A DNA stretch of 64,000 nt from Bacillus gaemokensis (GCF_001590835.1 NZ_LTAQ01000045.1:10795-74794), one strand, 5' to 3'; positions 42,137 through 52,384 are shown, counted from the first letter of the stretch. Program-made: numbers and translations. The notes: generated by a model from the letters alone, not told the origin.

Positions 42137-42682
42137 CTACTTAATATCTTCACATTCATTCAATTTTGGGAGCACTCGATCTTTTTCTGACAAAATCGGC
42201 TCCTTTACTGGCCAAGGAATTGCTAATTGTTCATCATTCCAATGAATCCCGCTATCATGCATAGGACTATAATACTCATCAACTTTATACATAACAATTG
42301 TTTCCGGAACAAGCGTGCAAAAACCATGAGCAAACCCTTTTGGAACAAGCAGTTGCCGGCGATTATCCGCGCTTAAAATATACCCTTGCCACTGTCTATA
42401 GCTGGGTGATGCCGTACGTAAGTCGACAATTACATCATAAATTGCACCTTGTAATACTTGAACAAGTTTTGTTTGTGCTTTAGGTTCTTTTTGAAAATGC
42501 AGCCCTCGAATTGTACCTGCTTTAACAGAATAGGAAATATTATCTTGAATAAATGTATGCGTAACACCAAGCCGTTCTAATATTTTCTTATTATAGCTTT
42601 CTGAAAAAAAACCACGGTCATCTTGAAACAATTGTGGTTCCAACAATTTCACATCATTAAAATACGTTTCAATGACTTCCAT
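42137..42682 (-). CDS. rfbC: dTDP-4-dehydrorhamnose 3,5-epimerase
   Basis: RfbC/RmlC inverts C3 and C5 of the keto-sugar. The 181-residue cupin protein contains FSESYNKKILERLGV, QDNISYSVKAGTIRGLHFQ (catalytic His in RGLHFQ) and LLVPKGFAHGFCTL, all conserved. GGTGAGAAT precedes ATG 42682. The order rfbA-rfbC-rfbB-rfbD gives the complete dTDP-L-rhamnose pathway. Confidence 0.96.
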   Translation of the reverse strand: MEVIETYFNDVKLLEPQLFQDDRGFFSESYNKKILERLGVTHTFIQDNISYSVKAGTIRGLHFQKEPKAQTKLVQVLQGAIYDVIVDLRTASPSYRQWQGYILSADNRRQLLVPKGFAHGFCTLVPETIVMYKVDEYYSPMHDSGIHWNDEQLAIPWPVKEPILSEKDRVLPKLNECEDIK

Positions 42683-42690
42683 ATTCTCAC

Positions 42691-43428
42691 CTATTCTCCA
42701 TTAAACTGCTTCCCAAAGTCTATATCTCGTGCCAATGTATTTGCTGTTTGAAGAGAAGTATGAGTTCCAGCATCCGTCCACCAGCCGCTCATCTCATTAT
42801 AAGTAAGTACTTCTCTTTTTAAATACCAATTGTTGATATCTGTAATTTCAAGTTCTCCCCTTGCTGATGGTTTTAAATGCTTAATATATGAAAATACTTG
42901 TGCATCATACATATAAATTCCTGTAACTGCATATGAACTTTTTGGTTCTTTCGGCTTTTCCTCAATCTCGGTAATCTTTCCATTTTCGATAGATGGTACA
43001 CCAAATCTTGCTGGATCTTCCACCTTTTGTAGCAATACTTTTGCTCCTTGCTCTTGCTCCATATATTCTTCTACATATGGACGCAGCTCATCTGAAAAAA
43101 TATTGTCCCCAAGTATAACTAGCATTCGATCGTCACCAACGAAATGTTCGCATAACCCTAAGGCCTCTGCAATCCCTCCCGCGCGGTCTTGCACACGATA
43201 GGTAAACGATACCCCAAAATCATAGCCGCTCCCTAAAAAATTAACAACATCTCCCATATGTTCTTTTCCAGTAACCACCATAATATCAGTAATTTCGCAC
43301 TGTTTTAATTTGTATACTGCATGATAAATCATCGGATAACGTCCAACTGGAAGTAGATGCTTATTTGTCACTTTCGTAATTGGATATAGTCTTGATCCTG
43401 TTCCACCCGCTAAAATAATCCCCTTCAT
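42691..43428 (-). CDS. rfbA: glucose-1-phosphate thymidylyltransferase
   Basis: RfbA/RmlA makes dTDP-glucose from dTTP and glucose-1-phosphate. MKGIILAGGTGSRLYPITKVTNKHLLPVG is the nucleotidyltransferase signature, LVILGDNIFSDEL carries a metal-binding Asp, and EEKPKEPKSSYAVTGIYMYD is typical of the short (about 245-residue) RmlA form. AGGAGAGATTGCG precedes ATG 43428. First enzyme of the rhamnose branch, directly downstream of two glycosyltransferase genes. Confidence 0.96.
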   Translation of the reverse strand: MKGIILAGGTGSRLYPITKVTNKHLLPVGRYPMIYHAVYKLKQCEITDIMVVTGKEHMGDVVNFLGSGYDFGVSFTYRVQDRAGGIAEALGLCEHFVGDDRMLVILGDNIFSDELRPYVEEYMEQEQGAKVLLQKVEDPARFGVPSIENGKITEIEEKPKEPKSSYAVTGIYMYDAQVFSYIKHLKPSARGELEITDINNWYLKREVLTYNEMSGWWTDAGTHTSLQTANTLARDIDFGKQFNGE

Positions 43429-43441
43429 CGCAATCTCTCCT

Positions 43442-44125
43442 TTATGTTGGAGATGTAGAATCCATATAATGCTTCACGAAAACTTGGCGATATTTTTCAT
43501 AAGTAATAGGATCAAATTCATCCCCATTATAATGAATACACCATATCCTTGTTTGGTCAAGAATACCAACTAAATAACCTGCTTTTCTAAATTCTAGTGA
43601 CTGAGAAACATCGTAGAAATGAAATCCATCAAATAAATCTTCACGCCACGGTAAATCATATTGCGTCGCCATTAATAATCCATCAATCGCTTGCACTGAA
43701 GTAAAGGTTTTGGATTCGTAAAATTCTTTTTCCAAACTTAATAGCTGATAATTTTTTCTTCTATATTCAATCACTTGCCCAACCAAATTCTTCCCTTCCC
43801 ACCATATACCATTCTGAGGTAAGTACTGACACCCAGCTACTCCAATCAAACCAAGTTTTTCATTAGATGCAAAAATGGAAATTAAATCTATAAATAAGTT
43901 ACGATTGATAATAAACGTATCTTGATGCAAATACACTTTATATTTTGCTGGATATGAAAGTGCTTGATTATATGCACTTGTCATGCTTTTTGCATGATAT
44001 ACCGGAAATATCCGAACTTGAAATTCAGGTGGGACAATGACATTTTTAATTTGCCACTCACATTGTTCAAAAAGCTCTTCATTATTCACACAAACGACTA
44101 CCAAAATCGTCTTTTCTTTCATCAT
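43442..44125 (-). CDS. glycosyltransferase (StrF-like family), paralogue 1
   Basis: The 227-residue protein belongs to the Glyco_tranf_2_5/StrF-like group: ILVVVCVNNEELFEQCEWQI, YKVYLHQDTFIINRNLFIDLI (acidic residue after the His for metal/nucleotide), VAGCQYLPQNGIWWEGKNLVGQV, VQAIDGLLMATQYDLPWREDLFDGFHFYDVSQSLEFRKAGY. It is a clear tandem paralogue of the next gene upstream. ATG 44125 is chosen, with AAAGGATTAC ahead. Context (between a second copy and rfbA) suggests it adds a sugar, plausibly rhamnose or its successor, to exosporium glycoprotein. Confidence 0.85.
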   Translation of the reverse strand: MMKEKTILVVVCVNNEELFEQCEWQIKNVIVPPEFQVRIFPVYHAKSMTSAYNQALSYPAKYKVYLHQDTFIINRNLFIDLISIFASNEKLGLIGVAGCQYLPQNGIWWEGKNLVGQVIEYRRKNYQLLSLEKEFYESKTFTSVQAIDGLLMATQYDLPWREDLFDGFHFYDVSQSLEFRKAGYLVGILDQTRIWCIHYNGDEFDPITYEKYRQVFVKHYMDSTSPT

Positions 44126-44145
44126 TGTAATCCTTTCTTTCACGT

Positions 44146-44826
44146 TTACGGATTTGAATCCGACATGTAATGCTCTACAAAAATTTGACGATATTTCTCA
44201 TAATATTCCATATTTAAACCAACATGATAATGAATACACCAAGCATCACGCTGAACAGGAACCCCCACTGTATACCCCGCTTTACGAAATTCAAATGATT
44301 GCGACAAATCATAAAAATGAAATCCATCCAAAAGATCATCGCGCCACGGCACATCATACTGTGTGGCCATTAACAATCCATCGATTGCTTCCACAGGGAT
44401 AAATGTTTTAGCTTCATGATACGCCTTCTCTTGTGTAGCCATATAAAATAGATCATTCATATATCCAACTACCTTACCGACAACGCCTTTTCCTTCATGC
44501 CATAATCCATTCGGCGGAACATACTGTGCTCCAATCATACCAATCATTCCTAAATGTTCATGAGAGTTAAACAATTGAAGCATTTCATATAAAAATGCAT
44601 GATTTACAATGAATACATCTTGGTGTAAATACACTTTATATTTTGCTGGATGTGAAACTGCTTTGTTATACCCACTTGTCATGCTCGCTGCTTTTTGAAT
44701 AGGAAAAAATTCTACTTTGTACGACTCTGGTACTGCCAAATTTAAAATATGCTTCACACATTGCGCATACATTTTCTGATCGTTTACACAAGTGACAAAT
44801 AAAATTGTTTTTTCACCCGTCTCCAT
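44146..44826 (-). CDS. glycosyltransferase (StrF-like family), paralogue 2
   Basis: The 226-residue protein shares nearly every motif with its neighbour: ILFVTCVNDQKMYAQCVKHIL, YKVYLHQDVFIVNHAFLYEML, IGAQYVPPNGLWHEGKGVVG, AIDGLLMATQYDVPWRDDLLDGFHFYDLSQSFEFRKAGY. The pair arose by tandem duplication and has diverged, presumably to different acceptors or sugars. It lies 20 bases before the paralogue and only two bases after the upstream methyltransferase gene. Confidence 0.85.
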   Translation of the reverse strand: METGEKTILFVTCVNDQKMYAQCVKHILNLAVPESYKVEFFPIQKAASMTSGYNKAVSHPAKYKVYLHQDVFIVNHAFLYEMLQLFNSHEHLGMIGMIGAQYVPPNGLWHEGKGVVGKVVGYMNDLFYMATQEKAYHEAKTFIPVEAIDGLLMATQYDVPWRDDLLDGFHFYDLSQSFEFRKAGYTVGVPVQRDAWCIHYHVGLNMEYYEKYRQIFVEHYMSDSNP

Positions 44827-44828
44827 AC

Positions 44829-45512
44829 TTACAATTTCTCCGCTTCAATAATATATTGAAATACAACTGTTTCAGCCATAAACCCACCTCCGATGTTATA
44901 TTTTTTACAAACCTCACTTAAATCTTCAATAAGTGGAAGATATCTATCATGGTCAACACATACATGATCAACTTTACTAATAGTAAAACCTGACTTAAAA
45001 AACAAACGTAACATTTCATTGAATGTAAAAAAGCGAATATGCGTTTTATCCATTAAACCATAGTCTGTATACGTCCAATTTCCAGCAAGTAAAGACGTTA
45101 ATACTGAAATGTGTGCGACATTTGGTATACTCGCTAAAATGACACCACCCTGCTTTAAATACGGTTTTACTTTTTCCAGAACTGCCCATGGATCAAATAA
45201 ATGCTCTAGTACATCTCCAAAAATGATACAATCAAATTGTTCCGGCTTATATGGTAACTCCATCGTTTCAATATTACCTTGAACGACGTGATCAAGCTTT
45301 TCTCTTGCTTTTTGCGCAGCATCTGAAAAAGCTTCAATCCCAGAGACACGTGCTCCCTTTGCTTTTATTATTGCTCCTAAACCACCTTCAGCACACCCAA
45401 TATCAAGCACTTCTTTCCACTCATCTTTTATATGTTTTAATAATTCAGGATTTGCACCACCATAATAAAAATCAGGCTTTTCTTGATATAAAGAAGATTC
45501 TTCTTTACTCAT
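44829..45512 (-). CDS. class I SAM-dependent methyltransferase
   Basis: The 228-residue protein contains the SAM-binding loop EVLDIGCAEGGLGAIIKAKG, then SGIEAF (motif II region) and FDCIIFGDVLEHLFDPW, followed by GGVILASIPNVAHISVL. This fits methyltransferases found with glycosyltransferases in sugar-modifying clusters. ATG 45512 is chosen because AAGGAGGGGG lies just upstream; the frame is open further left only by chance. In B. anthracis anthrose and O-methyl-rhamnose occur on BclA, so sugar O-methylation is a sensible but unproved role. Confidence 0.85.
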   Translation of the reverse strand: MSKEESSLYQEKPDFYYGGANPELLKHIKDEWKEVLDIGCAEGGLGAIIKAKGARVSGIEAFSDAAQKAREKLDHVVQGNIETMELPYKPEQFDCIIFGDVLEHLFDPWAVLEKVKPYLKQGGVILASIPNVAHISVLTSLLAGNWTYTDYGLMDKTHIRFFTFNEMLRLFFKSGFTISKVDHVCVDHDRYLPLIEDLSEVCKKYNIGGGFMAETVVFQYIIEAEKL

Positions 45513-45586
45513 TGCGTTCCCCCTCCTTATCCGTAATGAATTTTGTATATAACAAATTACAATGCGAGGCATAACATTCATTTCTT

Positions 45587-45970
45587 CTAAACTATATCTC
45601 TTTTGGTCTTCCTTGTTATTTTCTCCATTATGAAAGAATCGTTGTTCAACTCGACTGGAATCATGAATCTTTGAAAACAAATATTAAAAACACCATCTTG
45701 TTTCACTAAATGAGCAATTTCTTTTATTACAGCCTGCATATTTTCACAGTGAGCAAGACTTGAAAGTAGAATAATAGCAAACATATTGACTAGAAATGTT
45801 TTATGTAAATCATAAAGAGTCATATGCGTTGTCAGAACAACTTGCTTAGCAATCCGTACTGCTTCCTGATTCTCTTCAACGCCTTTCACTTTCTTCATTC
45901 CTTCATTACAGCCGCGAGGAAACCCAACATTAATTGAATTTTGTTTATGAGTTAAAATAACAATATTCAT
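45587..45970 (-). pseudogene. decayed methyltransferase-like gene
   Basis: The 127-codon frame from ATG 45970 (GTG 45988 possible) retains pieces of the same fold as its downstream neighbour: KVKGVEENQEAVRIAKQ (motif II region), LYDLHKTF and ENMQAVIKEIAHLVKQDGV. The SAM loop is wrecked (VGFPRGCNEG instead of DxGxGxG), the DVLEH motif reads SSLAHCEN, and the C-terminal third is missing. It is most likely a nonfunctional relic inside the glycan operon. If expressed, its stop lies about 75 bases before the next start. Confidence 0.55.
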
Positions 45971-46100
45971 TAACACATAGGTCCTCACCCTCGCATATTA
46001 TAATGCGTGCTTATAGTATTATAATTTGGCAAGGTGTGTTCTATAACCCAAATTTCAAATTCTCCCTTTTTCCTGTCTCTACCTGCGTAATTACGTACTC

Positions 46101-47186
46101 TCATTCTTTTTGAAACAAATCCCTAAAATATTTACGGTTGTATTCAATAGCAGCATCATTGGGCACATATGCTGCTGCTAATTCATTATAATAATAAGCC
46201 CTTTCATGCTCTCCTAGGCGGCTATAACATATGCACATTTGCAAATACGGAATCCAAGTATAGCTTGCAGGACTATGGAAAGGAGACTCTGTTGGCACAG
46301 GAACTTCCGTCGCTAATTTATACCAAAAGATTGCTTCATTATATCTTTGTAGCTCCCTATATATATTTCCTAACCGTGTACAAATTTCACCCCTTGGAAT
46401 ATCATACAGAAAAGATTTTACACATGCATCAATTGCCTTCTCCCATTCTGCAAGGTGGACGTAACAATCCCCTAACTTACCACAAGCATAAATGTTATCT
46501 TCCTTCCATCCTTTTCCATCTCCTAAAAACATTTCGTATAAAGGAATGGCTTCACGATACTTTTGGTGATCCGTACATTCATTCGCATAATAGAAAATAT
46601 CTCTTGGCGTTAATTCTTCTCCATTCTTCATTATATTTTGAAAAATTTTGAAATTCCGATCCGTCGGCTTCTTTTCCTTTCTATGCGTAATTGCCACGTT
46701 ACTCTTGAAAATCTCTCCAGATACAGCTAAATATTCATGTACTTTTCCAAACCACTGAAATTGCCTTTCTCGTTTCACAAGCCGGTGACGTCTTGAAGCA
46801 TATAAAGGTTTGCCATTCGAATCCATAACAAGATGATAAGGCATCGATACCGCATCGACCTTTTCCTCTAGCTCTCGTTTTAATATTTTAAATTCCTCTT
46901 GTGCCTCTTCCGTCAAAATATCGTCAGCATCCAGCCAAAAGATATAATCTTGCGTAGCCTTAGAAAATGAAAAATTTCTAGCCGCTGCAAAGTCATCAAT
47001 CCACTGAAATTCATATATATGGGCTGTGTAGTCTGCTACAATTTCTTTCGTTCGATCTATCGACCCTGTATCAACAATGATGATTTCATCAACAAGTTGC
47101 TGAACAGATTCCAAACATCTTCCAATCGTGAGTTCTTCATCTCGAACAATCATACATAAACTAATTGTAATCTCCTTTTCTCTCAC
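46101..47186 (-). CDS. GT2 glycosyltransferase with C-terminal TPR repeats
   Basis: The N-terminal GT2 (family 2) domain has ISLCMIVRDEELTIGRCLES, IIIVDTGSIDRTKEI and the DxD-like FWLDADD. The C-terminal part, from about residue 190, has helical repeats of TPR type (REAIPLYEMFLG, DCYVHLAEWEKAIDACVKS, YNEAIFWYKLAT). GTG 47186, six bases after GAGGGTG, gives 361 residues. It is the first gene of the leftward glycan operon and faces bclA across a 170-base divergent promoter region. It probably starts or extends the protein-linked glycan. Confidence 0.88.
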   Translation of the reverse strand: MREKEITISLCMIVRDEELTIGRCLESVQQLVDEIIIVDTGSIDRTKEIVADYTAHIYEFQWIDDFAAARNFSFSKATQDYIFWLDADDILTEEAQEEFKILKRELEEKVDAVSMPYHLVMDSNGKPLYASRRHRLVKRERQFQWFGKVHEYLAVSGEIFKSNVAITHRKEKKPTDRNFKIFQNIMKNGEELTPRDIFYYANECTDHQKYREAIPLYEMFLGDGKGWKEDNIYACGKLGDCYVHLAEWEKAIDACVKSFLYDIPRGEICTRLGNIYRELQRYNEAIFWYKLATEVPVPTESPFHSPASYTWIPYLQMCICYSRLGEHERAYYYNELAAAYVPNDAAIEYNRKYFRDLFQKE

Positions 47187-47342
47187 AGTTATCACCCTCT
47201 TCAAACTCAATCATATGTGGAAGAGCACAAAAACTTTCCAAAAAAATTGATAATGTTCAAGCTTTATATAATTCTTTTAAATAATTCATCTGTCCGTGTC
47301 ATTTTCTTCTGCTTTTGCATCTACTATATAATGAAAGCTTTA

Positions 47343-48156
<814 letters not shown>

Positions 48157-48167
48157 CCTGTTTTATT

Positions 48168-48204
48168 GGCAGTAAAACTTTTTCTAAGTTTTACTGCCTT
48201 TTCT
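48168..48204 (+). terminator. terminator of bclA
   Basis: GGCAGTAAAACTT-TTTCT-AAGTTTTACTGCC then TTTTCT. Confidence 0.92.
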
Positions 48205-48280
48205 ATACGCGTTTCATTCATGAATTCAACTTTTTTCACATACTCATACTATTGTATGGAATTTCTTAGGAGGGAATCTT

Positions 48281-49126
48281 ATGCAAAACGAAACAGCTAT
48301 TCAGTTATACCTTGAATTGTTAAAGAAAACGATTTTATTTGAAATTTGGTTAGAGTATGAAGCATATTTACCAGCATCACTACATATCACAAACGACTTA
48401 CATTACGAACCTATCACCGTTCCCGTCCCACTGTTCTTTAAACAATACGCTGAGGCACACAATTTAAAAATTGTTAAATCTCATATTTCAAAAGACGAAC
48501 GAAAAGATGGTAACGATTGGCCACGAGCTGCCCATAGTATGATTGGTCGCAGTCGCATGAATCAACTTCAACAAGCAATGGAAACTGTTGTACGTGAAAA
48601 TATAGAAGGAGACTTTATTGAAACTGGTGTATGGCGTGGTGGTTCCTGTATTTTCATGCGTGGATTTTTAAAAGCTCATAATATAACCAATCGAAATGTA
48701 TGGGTCGCTGATTCATTTGAAGGACTTCCTGCTCCAAACATTGAAGCATATCCAAAAGATTTTGGCGACTATTTACATACATTTGATTATTTACGTGTTT
48801 CATTAGAACAAGTTCAACAAAACTTTGAAAAATATGATTTACTTGACGACCAAGTACACTTTCTTAAAGGATGGTTTAAAGATACATTACCAACAGCACC
48901 CGTTGAAAAATTAGCCATCGCTCGGCTTGATGGTGATATGTATGAATCGACAATGGATGGATTAGTCAATTTATATGACAAAGTTTCAAAAGGCGGTTAT
49001 ATTATCATTGATGATTACGGCTTACCAGTATGTGCAGAAGCTGTAACAGATTTTCGAAAGCAAAGAGGGATTGAAACACCTATTACAACAATTGACCAAT
49101 TTGGTGTCTATTGGCGTAAAGAATAA
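48281..49126 (+). CDS. TylF/MycF-type sugar O-methyltransferase
   Basis: The 281-residue protein resembles macrocin O-methyltransferase TylF: RSRMNQLQQAMETVV, DFIETGVWRGGSCIFMRGFLKA (SAM loop region), VWVADSFEGLPAP, LAIARLDGDMYESTMDGLVNLYDKVSKGGYIIIDDYG (metal-binding Asp residues). TylF enzymes methylate deoxyhexoses, so a role in making O-methyl-rhamnose or a similar capping sugar on BclA is likely by context. AGGAGGGAATCTT precedes ATG 48281. It begins the rightward glycan genes downstream of bclA. Confidence 0.9.
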   Translation: MQNETAIQLYLELLKKTILFEIWLEYEAYLPASLHITNDLHYEPITVPVPLFFKQYAEAHNLKIVKSHISKDERKDGNDWPRAAHSMIGRSRMNQLQQAMETVVRENIEGDFIETGVWRGGSCIFMRGFLKAHNITNRNVWVADSFEGLPAPNIEAYPKDFGDYLHTFDYLRVSLEQVQQNFEKYDLLDDQVHFLKGWFKDTLPTAPVEKLAIARLDGDMYESTMDGLVNLYDKVSKGGYIIIDDYGLPVCAEAVTDFRKQRGIETPITTIDQFGVYWRKE

Positions 49127-49215
49127 ACACGCTTTTTTCCTTTATATGAGCATAAAACCCACAATCATCGGTAAATCATTGTGAGAAATACCAATCGAGC
49201 TTTTCAAGACATTTC

Positions 49216-49268
49216 ACCTCCCCCTACTATTTTTCATCTAAATGGAAAAATGCAGGGGGAAACTTTTT
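49216..49268 (+). terminator. hairpin after the TylF-type gene
   Basis: CCCCCT, ATTTTTCAT-CTAA-ATGGAAAAAT and AGGGGG form a nested stem followed by AAACTTTTTG; it probably ends the methyltransferase transcript. Confidence 0.6.
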
Positions 49269-49305
49269 GAGATTACAAGCGAAATATATATAGGAGAGTG
49301 CATAT

Positions 49306-50088
49306 ATGGATCAAAATGTAAGCAATCAAAATGAAGAGTTGCTACCACCTCCTGAACTCGTTCACTATGTAGGGGGGAATTTCCGCGAAGTTGGCGAAGA
49401 ATTTCTTCGTCATTTTATTGAAATTGGGAATTTAAAACGCGATGAGCATGTATTAGATGTTGGATGCGGCGTTGGTAGAATAGCTGTTCCACTAACAACA
49501 TACTTAAATAAGCAAGGTAGTTATCATGGGTTCGATATTTTTCAGCAGGGCATTTCCTGGTGTCAAACTCATATTTCTCCAAAATATAGTAATTTCCATT
49601 TCCAACATGCGAATATACGTAATCAATTTTACAACCCAAAAGGAACGATTACAGCATCTCAATTCCGTTTTCCATATGAAGACGAAACATTCGATTTTGT
49701 TTTTTTAACTTCCGTATTTACTCATTTACTGCCAGTAGAATTGGAGCATTATTTTTCTGAAGTTTTACGTGTTATGAAAAATAATGGAAGATGTTTCGTT
49801 ACTTTTTTCCTTGTCAATCCAGAATCGATATACTATCTCAATGCTGGACTAAGTACGCTCCCTTTTCGACATAACATCGGTGATTGTTATGTGGTAAATA
49901 AAGATATGCCTGAGTTTGCAGTTGCATACCCTGAAGAGTGGCTTCGTAACTTATTCATAAAACATAATACAGAAATTATAGAACCTATTCATTTCGGCTC
50001 TTGGTGCGGACGAACAAAATTTACAAGCTATCAAGATATAATGATATTTCAGAAGAAAAAAAATAAAACGGACTTTTCATCGTTATGA
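49306..50088 (+). CDS. class I SAM-dependent methyltransferase
   Basis: The 260-residue protein contains VLDVGCGVGRIAVPLTTYL (SAM loop), GFDIFQQGISWCQTH, and FDFVFLTSVFTHLLPVELEHYFSEVLRVMKNNGRCFVTFFLV, a normal Methyltransf_11/25 arrangement. AGGAGAGTG precedes ATG 49306. It overlaps the following glycosyltransferase start by four bases (ATGA), so the two are translationally coupled and probably act on the same glycan. The substrate is not determined. Confidence 0.87.
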   Translation: MDQNVSNQNEELLPPPELVHYVGGNFREVGEEFLRHFIEIGNLKRDEHVLDVGCGVGRIAVPLTTYLNKQGSYHGFDIFQQGISWCQTHISPKYSNFHFQHANIRNQFYNPKGTITASQFRFPYEDETFDFVFLTSVFTHLLPVELEHYFSEVLRVMKNNGRCFVTFFLVNPESIYYLNAGLSTLPFRHNIGDCYVVNKDMPEFAVAYPEEWLRNLFIKHNTEIIEPIHFGSWCGRTKFTSYQDIMIFQKKKNKTDFSSL

Positions 50089-51023
50089 ATTCACCAACAC
50101 ACACGCCACTTGTGTCCATTTTAATTCCAACTTTCAATCGTCCACATTATTTGCAAATCGCATTAGAAAGTGCTCTCGCCCAAACATATTCAAACATAGA
50201 AATTATTATTGGAGATGATAGTACAAACGATGAAACAGAAACATTATTACGTACACAATACTTACCAAACTACGATAATATCACTTACATTCGCAACGCA
50301 TCTACATTAGGGCAGTTTCATAATGACCTTATGTTATTAGAACGTGCAAATGGTGTATACGTAAACTATTTAATGGATGATGACCTCTTCCATCATGAAA
50401 AAATAGAAAAAATGATGGTCTATTTTCAGCAAGATGTAGAAAATGAAATTGTACTTGTTACTTCCTACCGGAAACTAATCAATGAAGAAGGAACTATCAT
50501 AGAAGATGCTCCCCCTACAGTTCAACTTTTTCAAATAGATACAATAATCGATGGCATACAACTCGGAAATACCATGTTGCAAACAAGCACTAATATAATT
50601 GGAGAACCTACAACTGTATTATTTAATAAATTATTCTTAACTGAAACATTCGGCACATTAAATAACAGAACATATAATTGTTCCATTGATATGGCTTCAT
50701 GGGTGCATTTACTATCAAAAGGAAAAGCAGTATATATTGCCGAACCACTCAGCAGTTTTCGTTATCACAGCGGTCAGCAACTTCATCAAAAATTGTTAGA
50801 AGGAACAGAAGATTTTACTCATCTCATTCTTACTTCACGAAAGTACGGTTTTTTACAAAACCGTGAAGATTACCTCTCTGGAATAAGTTGCGCCTTGCAG
50901 TGGATTTCAGGATCACTTCAATACTACAAGGCTAATCCAGACTTAGCGCCAGATGCACAACCGCGACTGCTTTATTGCCTTCAATCCATTCAAAACGAAT
51001 TACAAATTCATTCTCCTCATTAG
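50085..51023 (+). CDS. GT2 family glycosyltransferase
   Basis: The 312-residue GT-A protein opens with PLVSILIPTFNRPHYLQIALESALAQTYSNIEIIIGDDST and contains YVNYLMDDDLFHHEK (DxD-like metal site), then a longer substrate domain with SLSSFRYHSGQQLHQ near the end. No transmembrane helix, so cytoplasmic. It follows the methyltransferase gene by overlap and ends at a terminator. Its acceptor is presumably an exosporium glycan, from the location only. Confidence 0.9.
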   Translation: MNSPTHTPLVSILIPTFNRPHYLQIALESALAQTYSNIEIIIGDDSTNDETETLLRTQYLPNYDNITYIRNASTLGQFHNDLMLLERANGVYVNYLMDDDLFHHEKIEKMMVYFQQDVENEIVLVTSYRKLINEEGTIIEDAPPTVQLFQIDTIIDGIQLGNTMLQTSTNIIGEPTTVLFNKLFLTETFGTLNNRTYNCSIDMASWVHLLSKGKAVYIAEPLSSFRYHSGQQLHQKLLEGTEDFTHLILTSRKYGFLQNREDYLSGISCALQWISGSLQYYKANPDLAPDAQPRLLYCLQSIQNELQIHSPH

Positions 51024-51056
51024 CAAGGTTGAAACAATTTCAACCTTGCTTTTTTC
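51022..51056 (+). terminator. terminator of the rightward glycan genes
   Basis: GCAAGGTTGAAA-CAA-TTTCAACCTTGCTTTTTT directly after the stop codon. Confidence 0.93.
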
Positions 51057-51223
51057 CTAACAAAATTCTTTCCAGTTTGTCATCTGACATAACCTATAAA
51101 GTGAAGACTGTTACGAGCAAGATAAAAAACGAAACAACTTATTTGCAAACAACTTAAAATCCGCTAATATGATAATAGCGTCTTTTTTTTATTACACGAA
51201 GAGAATAGAAAGGACTACGTACG

Positions 51224-52384
51224 GTGAAAGACAAAAATTCTCAATATCGAATAGATTACATATTGATACTAATTTTACTTGCAATTGGGACTGTTAGTTG
51301 TTTTGCTATTGCAAGCGCACAGCCATCGTTACCACCGCTTTTACAAAATGTAAATTTTGTACTGAAACAAATTCAATGGTATATCATTGGAACGATAGCA
51401 ATCATCGCCATTATGATTATTGACTTTGATCGTTATAAACAAATCGCATGGTATTTGTATGGAGCTGCAATGTTACTTCTCATTGGACTAGAACTCAAAA
51501 TCCCAGGAGCTGTAACAATTAAAGGTGCTACCGCTTGGTACCGATTACCAGGTATCGGTAACTTCCAACCTTCCGAGATCATGAAATTATTTTTAATTAT
51601 TGTCGTTGGGCGAATTATTGTAAATCATAATGAAAAATATCCTTTTCGCTCGCCGCGTGAAGATTTGATTTTACTCGGGAAAATATTTGGTGCTAGTTTA
51701 CCACCGTTACTTCTCATTGCGAAAGAACCAGACTTAGGAAATACAATGGTTATTTCAGCGATGCTTGCAGCAATGATTTTAGTTTCTGGTATACGCTGGC
51801 GTTTTATTTTAGGTTTAACCACCCTTGTTATCGCAGCTGGTTCTGCGTTAACATACATTTATTTTGCACATACAGCTTTCTTTAAAGAACATATTTTAAA
51901 GGAGTACCAATTGGATAGGTTCTATGGTTGGTTAGCACCTTACGAATATGAAACACAGGGATATCAATTAAGACAAGCTGTTTTAGCTACCGGATCTGGT
52001 GAACTTCATGGAAAAGGATGGGAAAATGGACAAGTATACTTTCCAGAACCTCATACAGATTTTATTTTCACAAATATCGCTGAACAATTTGGTTTTTTAG
52101 GAGCAAGTGTTGTTATTTCACTTTTCTTCTTACTTATTTACCGTATGATTCATATCGCTTTAGAAAGCAATGATCCATTTGGTAGCTATCTATGCGCGGG
52201 AACAATCGGAATGTTTACCTTCCAGGTATTCCAAAATATCGGAATGACAATTGGACTTCTTCCAATTACAGGGATTACTCTTCCGCTTATGAGTTATGGT
52301 GGCAGTTCCTTACTGACCTATATGATTGCAATTGGCTTCATACTCAACGTAAGATCCCGAACAAAGACATTTATGTTCGATTAA
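51224..52384 (+). CDS. RodA/FtsW/SpoVE-family peptidoglycan polymerase
   Basis: SEDS-family protein of 386 residues with about ten helices. Signatures include KGATAWYRLPGIGNFQPSEIMKLF, EPDLGNTMVISAML, QLRQAVLATGSGELHGKGW, PEPHTDFIFTNIAEQFGFLGA (catalytic region) and TGITLPLMSYGGSSLLTYMIAIGF at the end. These are conserved in RodA-type glycan-strand polymerases for cell elongation; FtsW and SpoVE are the alternatives, but the length and absence of division genes nearby favour the RodA group. GTG 51224 is the start, with AAAGGAC upstream. B. cereus group genomes have several such paralogues. Confidence 0.9.
   Translation: MKDKNSQYRIDYILILILLAIGTVSCFAIASAQPSLPPLLQNVNFVLKQIQWYIIGTIAIIAIMIIDFDRYKQIAWYLYGAAMLLLIGLELKIPGAVTIKGATAWYRLPGIGNFQPSEIMKLFLIIVVGRIIVNHNEKYPFRSPREDLILLGKIFGASLPPLLLIAKEPDLGNTMVISAMLAAMILVSGIRWRFILGLTTLVIAAGSALTYIYFAHTAFFKEHILKEYQLDRFYGWLAPYEYETQGYQLRQAVLATGSGELHGKGWENGQVYFPEPHTDFIFTNIAEQFGFLGASVVISLFFLLIYRMIHIALESNDPFGSYLCAGTIGMFTFQVFQNIGMTIGLLPITGITLPLMSYGGSSLLTYMIAIGFILNVRSRTKTFMFD

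Noticed and set aside
47318-47326. sigma-K -10 (CATCTACTA) upstream of bclA
   Set aside because: One mismatch in the -10 and no AC at 16-17 bases upstream, so I do not call it, although sigma-K control of bclA is expected.
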